From Campanula takesimana (taxonomy: Eukaryota; Streptophyta; Magnoliopsida; Asterales; Campanulaceae), in the NCBI GenBank assembly GCA_026119855.1, contig JAOWBW010000765.1, positions 372,001-436,000 of the forward strand: 64,000 nt of DNA. Reading direction: 5' to 3'. The position numbers and the translations under genes were made by a program. The notes beneath the pieces are model-generated. The model had not been told where the DNA came from. It saw only the letters and a program-made list of their open reading frames with translations, and did not search any database. Below are positions 11,881-23,000 of this stretch, piece after piece; within the stretch, counting starts at the first letter, position 1; every line of letters begins with the position of its first letter.

Positions 11881-12118
11881 GTTCTTATAAATTTCTAAAA
11901 AATAATAGAGTTTTTGTTAAAGAAAAAAACATATTTCGGTCATACCTTCTCAAGAACTCATTGTACTTTCCTTGTGACAGCAACCATTACCTTAAAGATT
12001 GGCACAAAAATAATAGAAGGTGCGACAATAGGCTATTTGAACAGACGACATAAAAAAATGAATAGTTTGTATATTAATTAATCGAAAAAATATTGTGTTT
12101 GTAAAGTTCTAAATATAA

Positions 12119-12422
12119 TACTCCATCCGTCCCAGTTTAAGGTTCTTACTTTTCTTTTTGGTATGTCCCAGTTTAAGGTTTTTAGTTGCTTTATTCTTTA
12201 AATGACAAATGATGAATAGTGTTTTGGACAATCTTGTCCTCATAAAGTTCATTTATTATAAAAAACCAATCACTTACCTATTTATTTTTCATCCACTTAC
12301 TTTATAAATGGACAATTATATCATCCACCCACTGCCACTACTATTCTTGACTCATATTTTCCTTATTTTTTAATAAGCGTGTAAAGTCAAACTAAGAACC
12401 TTAAACCGGGACGGATGGAGTA
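12119..12422. mobile_element. Stowaway-like MITE, AAGGTTCTT subfamily
   Basis: TA-flanked, 304 bp, with left end CTCCATCCGTCCCAGTTTAA and inverted right end TTAAACCGGGACGGATGGAG. Relatives are at 29955, 34906, 38876, 44000 and 52135. Confidence 0.85.
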
Positions 12423-12746
12423 GATTTGTAAGATAAAATAATATATTTTCAGTCATACATTTTAAGAACCCAACGTTAACTTCTTTTGACAACCATCCAT
12501 ACAATTTTTAATTACATTTATATCTATTCACTTTTCTTTTTTTCACAAAAATTTTTGTCCGTACCTTCAAGGCGCGGGTGTTACACTAGTTTTTAATAAT
12601 AAGAGACTTACTTGTTATACTCATAATTAGTCCCCACTTATTATTCTATATCCTATTTTTTTCTCTTTTACTCAACTATTTAAACTCACAACACATCAAT
12701 TTTAGCATCATTTTTTTTCAATTCTCATGTCAGATTTATGAGAAAA

Positions 12747-13087
12747 TTTTGGGGAAACTAGTTTTTTCATAAGTTATAAAAGTCTTGTTTTTATAGGGGT
12801 TAATGTTTAAGGTTTAAATTTTAGAGTTTAAGATTTAGGGTTAGGGTTTAAAATTTTATGGTTAAAAAGTGATCTTTTTATAACTTATGGAATGGATTAA
12901 CTAGTTTCCCAAAAAAAAAAAAAAGTGTGTTTCGGAGGAAACTAGTTCCTCCATAAGTTATAAAAAGTTCTGTTTTTAACCCTTAAAACCTAAAACTAAA
13001 ATCCTAAACCCTAAACCTTAACCCCTATAATAAAAACAAGACTTTTTATAACTTATGTCTTATGGAGAAATTAGTTTCCCCAAAAAT
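12747..13087. mobile_element. Foldback element with GGGGAAACTAGTTT ends
   Basis: The outer ends TTTGGGGAAACTAGTTT and ATTAGTTTCCCCAAAA are inverted copies, each followed by CATAAGTTATAAAA-type sequence. An inner repeat of the same kind mirrors around 12920-12950, so the unit looks like two hairpins or a nested pair. A 140-bp relative is at 32818-32957 in intron 3 of the chimeric gene. The CCTAAACCC motifs inside are only two to three units and are not telomeric arrays. Confidence 0.6.
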
Positions 13088-13424
13088 TTTCTAAAAAAAA
13101 AAAAACTCCAGATTTATTTTTGTAATTAAAGAGAGACGGATGGAGTATTATTTGGTTGAAGCCTTTCATTCTGTTCTGGCCATCTCCATCGTTTGTCAAT
13201 TTGACAGCTTGTTTAACCTCATCCTCATCCTCATCCTCATCCTCTTCCAAACTTCCATGTTTCTTTTGATTTTATCCTATCATTTTTTCCAATCTTTATA
13301 TCCATTTTCTTCTCTATTAGGGTTCTGGGTTGTTGCAAGATTTGGTTCTAAATTTGAATTTGTGTTAAAAATCCAATCTTTGAGTCTCTAAACTCTGTTC
13401 TTGAAAATAACTGTGGAGGTAAGT

Positions 13425-16400
13425 ATGTCAGGCGAAGTTGATAGATTTCATATTGGTATGCGGGTTCTTGTTGTGGATAATAACCCTACTTGTTTGATGG
13501 TGTTGTGTAGACTGCTCAGGGAATGCCAGTACCAGGGTTTGTTCTCTCTTCTCTCTTTTCCCTTCTCTTTTCAAGTTCTTCTTTGAGCTGTGTGTGTATG
13601 TGTGTATGGGTGTTGATTTGCTTACCTATTTTTCTTTTAAGATGATCTTTAATCGGGATTTTGAACAGTTTTCATATTTAGTCATGGATTTGGGTTCTGT
13701 TCAATTGGATTTAAGGTCTCATTTTTGGGTATCTTTACAAATTTGATGTTAAATTTGTTTTTGTTTGTACAAAAAATTTGAATTTTGGTTCTGCTTGCTC
13801 AGTTGTGATTATGGTTCAGTATTGACGGTGAATTTTGACAGTTCTTCTGATATGAGTTCTTTTTGTACTTCAAAATCTCTGTTCACTCTATTTATTGGGA
13901 TATAGTTACATACAGGGAACTTAAATACAAGAACTAATTAAATTACCAAAATACCCATATATATACTTAATTTTATTTTTTGATTTCACTCATCCCTCTT
14001 TCCCTCTTTTCTCTCTCTCTCAAACAACAACGACGACGCGCACAACCACACGAGACATCTCGTATAAGTTCATACGAGACACATCTCGTGTGAAATCATA
14101 CGAGATGCATCTCGTATAAGTTCACACGAGACATCTCGTATAAGTTCACACGAGATATGTCTCGTATGATATCACCATTATCTACGCCGACGGCCTCAAA
14201 AAAGTTAACATCTTCACCAAAATGGACGTCTACGTCCTCGTTTCCATCAACGGCGATCTCACCACCGCCCGGAAGTCTAGCGTCGATAAGGACGCCGGTT
14301 CTAACCCACGCTGGAACCACCATTTCCGATTTGAACTCGATGAGTACACAATCAAGCACAGATCCCTTCTTTTTTTTTCCTCAAATCTGATCGTACTTTA
14401 GGTGATAGAGATATCGGCGAGGTCTTCGTTCCTATCTCCGACCTCTTCGATAAATCTACGGTTCCCGCGGATACCACCGCCGCCGCCGTCTCCCCCAAAA
14501 TCCAACCGGAGGAGCGCGTCGTGGAGTATCAAGTCCGTACAAAATCCGGCAAATCAAAGGGTTGTTTAAAATTCGCTTACAAATTTGGGGAGAAATACAC
14601 CAGACCAATTGCACCGCCACCGCCGGATTACGCCAAGGCGTATAGTAATTTCAACGAACCGGTAACGGCGTACCCATCAACCGGTTCAAGTACTCAGCCG
14701 GGTATGATGTATCCACCATCACCTGTACATATACATGAGATTGTAGATGACATCTCGTGTATACTTACATGAGACGGGCAAGGGCAGCGTTGGAATATTT
14801 CATTCCCTGTATATAATTTTCTCTGTATTTAGTATTTACCATTTAATGTCAATTTATACTGCCGAAAGAAGTCGATTCTCATCAATATTGCAATGGTTTT
14901 GCAGCCTTGATTTTGATTTGGCCAAAATACATTTACCCCCCCCCCCAAAGTATCCACCGAATCCCACTTTGCCCCCCAGCGCCAAATTTGTCCCACTTTG
15001 CCCCCCAAAGCTTCAATTTGTCCCACTTTCCCCCCCAGCTCCAGACTTTTCACCCCAGCACTAACGAATGTTAGAAAATTTAACAGAATAGGTAACGATT
15101 GGACTATTTTGTAATGCTTATTAGTTTTTAAGGGTCAAAATGAAAAGTTTCAAATATTAAGTACTAAAAATTTATTTATTTTTCCAAATATTTAACATTA
15201 TCTTAAATCATAAATAATTAATTAGTCTTGAAACTAATACTAATTTTATGCTAATTTTTTTTTTTTAAAATATGAAATTATTTTTTCTAAATAAATGAAA
15301 TTTATTTTTTTAATAAAACTAAAAATTAAGTATGTTTTTTTTATTTTTTAAATAAAAATATTTTAAAAAATAAATATTTTTTTTTCTAAAAAAACATTGT
15401 AAAGTTTTATTTATATTTTTAAAAAATATAAAATAAAACTTTTAAATTGTAATTTTTGTTGAAAAAATAAATATTTTTTTATTTTTATTTAAAAAATAAA
15501 AACAGACTTAATTTTTTTTCATCTTGGCCAAGATATAAAAACAGACTTAAAATATGAAATTATTTTTTCTAAATAAATGAAAGCATAGTTTTTTTTCATC
15601 TTGGCCAAGCTGTTGCCAGTGACATGGAGCGGCCGGAGGAGATCGACGGTGTTGCTGAGCTGTGTTCGGACGGAGTTTTGCTTGGTGAACGGGCGACGGC
15701 GAAGATGATGGGATATTGGTGATGGCCGTCACAGCAAAGAGATGATGAGTGGGGTATCGGGGAGTCGGTGTTGGAGACAGGGGTGCGCCGGCGTCGAATT
15801 TATCACATGGAGACCGGAGTTGGGGTGTGGACGTCAGATCAGAGAGTTGGCCGGCCATGGGAGATTCGCCGGAGATAGGACAGAGACGGCAAATCAGGGA
15901 GTGTGGCGGACCGCAGCTGTCGACGGGAAGATTCAGAGGGCCAACATTCTTGAATTGAAGAAGAACGAGGGCCTTGATTTGGGAATTTACACGCCCACCA
16001 CGTTTCCTCCTCTCTCTATATATATTTTTTTATTAAATAGAAAGTGACCAACTCAAATCTGTTCCACCTTTTGCAAATCGGTCCCTGCTTTGCATTCCTG
16101 TTTTCAGTTTAGTCTTGTCCGCACCTCCCTGTTGTTCAGTCTCTGCAATAAGAACAAAAGCTACCCACAAGCATAATATCTATTGAAAGAAAAAAAATAT
16201 TTATTTTTAAAAAATAAAAAAACTTTTAAATTGTAATTTTTTAAATATTTTTATTTAAAAAATAAAAAAAAACAGACTTAATTTTTAGTTTTATTAAAAA
16301 AATAAATTTCATTTATTTAGAAAAAAAATTTCATATTTTTAAAAAAAAAAAAATTAGCATAAAATTAGTATTAGTTTCAAGACTTATTAATTATTTAAGA

Positions 16401-17020
16401 TTTAAGATAATGTTAAATATTTGGAAAAATAAATAAATTTTTAGTACTTAATATTTGAAACTTTGCATTTTGACCCTTAAAAACTAATAAGCATTACAAA
16501 ATAGTCCAATCGTTACCTATTTTGTTAAATTTTCTAACATTCGTTAGTGCTGGGGTGCAAATTCTGGAGCTGGGGGGGAAAGTGGGACAAATTGAAGCTT
16601 TGGGGGGCAAAGTGGGACAAATTTGGCGCTGGGGGGCAAAGTGGGATTCGGTGGATACTTTGGGGGGGTAAATGTATTTTGGCCGATTGATTTTGATTGT
16701 GTTTTTTTGTTGAATAAGCATGATCCATGTTGTTACGGGAGATTTACAGTCCTCCAATATTCAGATTGAACTTAGCTCTCATCATTATTGCAATGATTTT
16801 GCAGTTACAACCGCAACTCAGGCAAGAGCAGCTCTAAGGATGTTGAGAGAAAACCGAAACAGATTTGACCTGATGATCATCAGTGATGTTCAGATGCCAG
16901 ATATGGATGGTTTTAAGCTGCTCGAGCTCGTTGGTCTTGAAACGGACCTTCCTGTCATTGGTAAGCCAAATACCTTTATTATATCTGTCACGAAGACTAT
17001 ATATATATATACATACACAT

Positions 17021-17071
<51 letters not shown>

Positions 17072-20000
17072 CATACACATATATATACATATATATATAT
17101 ATATACATATAGGGTCCTGCTCCTGTGAGAACTAAATTATATGAGAACCATGAGAACCACTTATAGCCTTTGGATTAGAAATAGATGAATGGTCCAGATT
17201 AGAGAGGAAGAAAAAAAAAAGCGGTGGCAATTTTGAAAATAAAGGAGACGCAGGGGCATAATGGTCATATCGCTTTAAAAACACAAACGCACGCCCGAAG
17301 TCTGGAAAGGCGAGATCTTTAGATACAAAAGGTATTTCCTAGTGTATCTAATAAATGAAACATACAATACACTAGTTACTTGCCTTAGTGTATCCAACAA
17401 AATGTTCCAGTTATAGGATACACAAACCATTGGTCTTAAGTGTATCTAATAACTGGTTTTAGTGTATCTAATGAATGGTCTTAGTGTATCTAATAAATTG
17501 TCTTCGTGTATCTAATGAAACACAGTACTATGTTCCAGTTATAGGATACACAAACCATTGGTCTTAGTGTATCTAATAACTGGTCTTAGTGTATCTAATG
17601 AATGGTCATACTGTATCTAATAAATTGTCTTAGTGTATCTAATAAATTGTCTTGGTGTATCTAATGAAATATGATACTATGTTCCAGTTATTGGATACAC
17701 AAACTATTGGTCTTGGTGTATCTAATAACTGCTCTTAGTGTATCTAATAATGGTCTCAGTGTATCTAACGATTTATTACAAAAATGCCACCGCTTCCTTT
17801 TGAGTTATTGGATACACAAACTATTGTCTCAGTGTATCTAACGAATTATTACAAAAATGCCACCGCTTCCCTTTCAATTATTGGATACATTCAGGCAAAA
17901 CCAAGTGTATCTAACGACTTATTACAAAAATGCCACCGCTTCCCTTTCAGTTATACGATAAAATCCCTGTTATGCCCTTGAAGTTCTGACTTATTTCAAA
18001 AATGCCACCGCGTCTTGTCCCCTCCCAAGCCGATCTGAGCCGTCCCTTTTTTTCTAATCCAATGGCTGCTGTTGGTTCTCATGATATTTAGGTTAACCAT
18101 CCTATCATTTTACACTTAGAAAAAATAGGACTAATAGGAGAAGACATTATGAACTCGAAAGTTACATATATATGCAAGTTTAAAATAAAAAACCTTGATA
18201 TAACTATAAGAACAGCAAACATTGAATATAGTCCTCTAGATAAAGAGGAATTCAAAAACCAAATACCTGAAATGATAAAACAAAAATTAATTAGAAAATC
18301 AGAAAGTCCACATAGATCAGCAGCATTTATAGTTAGAAATCATAGCGAAATAAAAAGGGGAAAAGCTAGGATAGTCTATAACTATAAAAGGCTAAATGAC
18401 AATACAGAAGATGACGGATACAATATACCTAATAAAGATTCATTAATAAATTTAATACAAAAGAAAAAGGTATTTTCAAAATTTGATTTAAAATCAGGAT
18501 ACAATCAACTCAAATTATCAGAGGAATTTAAACCATGGACAGCCTTCACATGTTCTGAAGGACAGTTCGAATTGAACGTGTTAAGTTTTGGTTTAAAAAA
18601 TGCCCCTTCAATTTTTCAAAGATTTATGGATAACATATTCTTAAAATATGAATTTTGCATGGTATACATAGATGACATTTTAGTAGCCAGTGAAACAGTT
18701 AAAGAACACGAAAATCATTTAAAACAAGTGTTTAGCGAAATTAAAAATCATGGGATAGTAGTATCAAAAAAGAAAATGGAACTCTTTAAAAGAAAGATAT
18801 CCTTTTTAGGATTAGAAATAGGGAATGGGAAAATAGAATTACAACCCCATATTGCTACAAAAATTATAGAATTCCCAGAAAAATTAGAAAATTTAAAACA
18901 AATACAAGCCTTCTTAGGTTTAGTCAATTATGCTAGAAAATTTATTCCTAATTTATCAAAATTAGTAGGACCGTTATATAGTAAAACCACAAAAAATGGA
19001 CAAAGACATTTTAACAAAGAAGATATGAATTTAGTAAAAGAAATTAAAGAGGTAGTTAAAAAGATTAAACCTTTAGAATTACCCCTAGTCACTGATTACA
19101 TAATAATAGAAACAGATGGGTGTAAAGAAGGATGGGGAGCCGTTCTTCTTTGTAAACCAAATAAATATTCACCTAAAAATAGCGAAAAAGTTTGCGCATA
19201 CTCTAGCGGAAACTTTAATAAAACAGATTAAATTGGACTAGCTTAGATTATGAAATACAAGCCTTGATAAATGCCTTAGAAAAATTTAAGATTTTCTTAA
19301 ATAAAGAATTTACAATTAGAACAGATTGTGAGGCAATAGTTAAATTTATAAAAAATGATCAAAGTAAAAAAGTCAACAGGACTAGATGGATTAATTTACA
19401 AAACATAATACAAGGAAGCGGATATAGTATTAATTTTGAACACATTAAAGGAAAAAAAAATACTATTGCTGACCTTTTATCTAGAAATTTGAACAGGTTA
19501 TTTCATGGAGAAAGACAAAAGATTTAGAAGAGTGGTACATCCCAAAATGACAAAGAATACATCCATGGATACATCTGACAGTGATAGCAGTAGTGACAAC
19601 ATAGCACAGTTGCAGTTAACATCTCCCAACAGTCAGTCACAAGCATTCTCACAGGCTGGGCCAACCCGTATACCAAAATTGTCCGATAAACATTTTGTTA
19701 CAAATAGGGCTCAACCAAAAGCCCAACAACAAACAATTACATTCGGCCCAAACATTTTACCTGTTTGCACCGAGGATAAACAAAAATTCAGGCCCGTCTT
19801 TGGGACTGGTTTAACAGACAAACAACAATGCCTTCTTGATAACCTCTGGCATATACATACATTCCTCAATGAATCAACAAAAAAGGTTCAAATTTTAAAT
19901 TCCCTTGGATTTTATTTTCTCGAAATGACTCGAAAAGCGTCCGAGAATACAGTTACACCAAAACGATTTTCACATTACATTATTTTTAGAGGCACCAAAA

Positions 20001-23000
20001 TTAGAGTCTTTAACAAATGGGACACAGTGGTAAAACACATACAATGCATAGATCCCCTCTATAAAGGGTGTTACAGTTTTTCCGAAGCCATAAGCATGGC
20101 AAGAGGATATTTCGGGCTTGATAACTTCTTTATTGAACCCGAAGAAGTTAAAACATTTTCTCAAATAACAAAAGAAAGCCCCGAACAGATTATCCAAAAA
20201 CAAGAAGGAATCATTTCAAATTTACAACATAAGCTTTCTAAACAGGGAAAGGAAATTCAAACAATACATGAAACACCATTACAGTTGGAAAATCGAAAGT
20301 TGAAACAAGAGATAGAAACTCTTAAAAACAAATTAAAAAATACAAAAGAGCCAATTTACAGAAATTTTGACAACTTCAAGGCTCGAATACTTGACATTCC
20401 ATGGAGGCATACTCTGAAACCTGTTTTGGAAAAAATAGAAGGCCTCGATGACATCATCTCAGAAAAAATTTGTACCGGATTTCCCTTAATCCTGTATAAG
20501 TTGCAACAGAAAATAGTTCAAATTGTGTTTAAAGAACTAAATTACAGAGGTATAACAGTAGTCGAAAGGATAGACAATAATGGACATGATACAAGAATTT
20601 TGTTATTACAGATCGATCTATTCAAAACTGACATGCCAAAGGAACTTATCACACAATTTTACCATTATGGAATGATAGATTACATTGAATTCCGATTAAC
20701 CCCTTCTACAGAAGAAATATTAAATACATTTGGGGAAAAGTTTACAATGGTAGCTGGGAATATAGCCACACATTCTTACACACAAAAGGTTGGGTGCAAA
20801 ATATTCGCATCCTTTCCAGAATCAGACAGCCATACATACAGGGCCGCAAGAAAGAGGGTTTTCATCAGCAGCAACCTCACAGATCACAGACTACTATCAA
20901 CAGCGGTCAAAATAGAGAGCCATATTGATTTCACAAGCCTTGCTTGGTTACATGAGCAAGATGTAGACAAAATCACAGACTTTCACACCGGGTTATAAAA
21001 CGACATCAACAAACACCAGATCTTCCAAAGAACTTCCCATGGCAGCTCTATAAGCTAATGGCGGAAGGACATTACATACAAATTTGGGCAACAGACAACT
21101 GGAACATGCTTCTACCATTTCTTGGAGAAGGCGAGACACTAGACGAACAGCACATTATCAATGAAGAAAGGACATGGTCTTATCCAGGACCAGGCGATCC
21201 ATACGATGACAACATGCAAGACGCACAATCAGATGGGGACACAATCCCAACAATCGACAGCACACACAGAGATTACTAAAACGTAAGAAATGACAACAGC
21301 CAACAGACAACGTAAGCGCTGACATAAGGCGGCCGACAGAATTCCAAAGATTAGGTTTAATTTTGCTTTAGGTCATTTTCAGCTTTTGTAAAGTTTCTTT
21401 TTGCGAAATTTTTCGCCTTTTACTGTGTAAATGTTGAAAAACTTGTAAAATTAGATTCCTAGGTAATCCGTATACTTAACCGGCTAGATAGGTTACGATT
21501 TCTGAGGTTATCCTTTTTACTTCATTGAAAACACGACGAAAAGAGCAATAAAACTCGAGAATTATTTTCTAACACTCATGGCAGCTTAGTTACTATTACT
21601 TATTCATAATCCTTCAAGCACTTAATATTATAGCCCTCTATATATATAAAAGAGTGTACCAACTGTTCATAAGACGCCCAGATTGCATAAATACCGCCTC
21701 CGCTTATATCTAGTAAGTTTTTCTATGTCTTTTATATTGTTGAATTTTAAATTTATGGGTTAACAGAGACCTCTAAAATATACCCCCCTAAATATTTTAG
21801 AGGTCTCTGCATAAATTTAAAAATCATAAATTTAAAATTCAACAATAGACATAGAAAAACATACTAGATATAAGCGGAGGCGGTATGCAGGGATCTGGGC
21901 GTGAACAGTGGCTGGTACACTCTTTGAGCTTGAAGGATTAGGAATAAGTAATAGTAACTAAGGCTTGCTCGAGTTTTATTGCTCTTAAATGCCTCAGAAA
22001 TCGGTTAAGTATACGATTACCTAGGAATCTAATTTTACAAGTTTTTCAACATTTACACAGTAAAAGGCGAAAATAATTTCGCAAAAAGAAACTTGCTGAA
22101 ATGACCTAAAGCAAAAGTAAACCTAATCTTTGGAATTCTGTCGGCCGCCTTATGTCAGCGCTTACGTTGTCTGTTGGTGTTGTCATTGCTTACGTTTTAG
22201 TAATCTCTGTGTGTGCTGTCGATTGTTGGGATTGTGTCCCCATCTGATTGTGCGTCTTGCATGTTGTCATCGTATGGATCGCCTGGTCCTGGATAAGACC
22301 ATGGCCTTTCTTCATTGATAATGTGCTGTTCGTCTAGTGTCTCGCCTTCTCCAAGAAATGGTAGAAGCATGTTCCAGTTGTCTGTTGCCCAAATTTGTAT
22401 GTAATGTCCTTCCGCCATTAGCTTATAGAGCTGCCATGGGAAGTTCTTTGGAAGATCTGGTGTTTGTTGATGTCGTTTTATGAACCCGGTGTGAAAGTCT
22501 GTGATTTTGTCTACATCTTGCTCATGTAACCAAGCAAGGCTTGTGAAATCAATATGGCTCTCTATTTTGACCGCTGTTGATAGTAGTCTGTGATCTGTGA
22601 GGTTGCTGCTGATGAAAACCCTCTTTCTTGCGGGCCTGTATGTATGGCTGTCTGATTCTGGAAAGGATGCGAATATTTTGCACCCAACCTTTTGTGTGTA
22701 AGAATGTGTGGCTATATTCCCAGCTACCATTGTAAACTTTTCCCCAAATGTATTTAATATTTCTTCTGTAGAAGGGGTTAATCGGAATTCAATGTAATCT
22801 ATCATTCCATAATGGTAAAATTGTGTGATAAGTTCCTTTGGCATGTCAGTTTTGAATAGATCGATCTGTAATAACAAAATTCTTGTATCATGTCCATTAT
22901 TGTCTATCCTTTCGACTACTGTTATACCTCTGTAATTTAGTTCTTTAAACACAATTTGAACTATTTTCTGTTGCAACTTGTACAGGATTAAGGGAAATCC

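Larger units (their letters stand above)
13898..14840 (+). mobile_element. Pack-MULE-like element carrying a C2-domain gene fragment
   Basis: About 943 bp of DNA is absent from intron 1 of the sister gene. It is bounded by ATTTATTG (13890-13897) and ATTTAATG (14841-14848), a near-perfect 8-bp duplication. The ends share ATACAGGGAA-type inverted sequence. Inside are a minisatellite and part of a SRC2-like C2 protein gene in host orientation. Capture of a gene fragment by a small inverted-repeat element is the Pack-MULE pattern; superfamily assignment is inference. Confidence 0.65.
18094..21784 (+). mobile_element. Endogenous caulimovirid, partial copy (plus-strand arm)
   Basis: A partial pararetrovirus insertion begins inside the polymerase frame at TAACCATCC and runs to the end of the genome near the primer-binding point. 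It carries damaged polymerase and transactivator-like frames. At the left junction it abuts a truncated TA-associated element; the shared bases GGTTAACC at the join suggest microhomology. Confidence 0.85.

Noticed and set aside
12990..13030. CCTAAACCC motifs resembling plant telomere repeats
   Set aside because: Only two to three imperfect units inside a foldback element; not an interstitial telomere array.
15547..16047. Frames of about 100 codons on both strands in the 14917-16686 element
   Set aside because: Probably captured or degenerate DNA in the MULE centre; the frames overlap on opposite strands and show no family.
17340..17960. Regularly spaced repeats that could suggest a CRISPR-like array
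   Set aside because: Units are degenerate, adjacent and AT-rich within a plant mobile element; this is a minisatellite in a eukaryotic intron.
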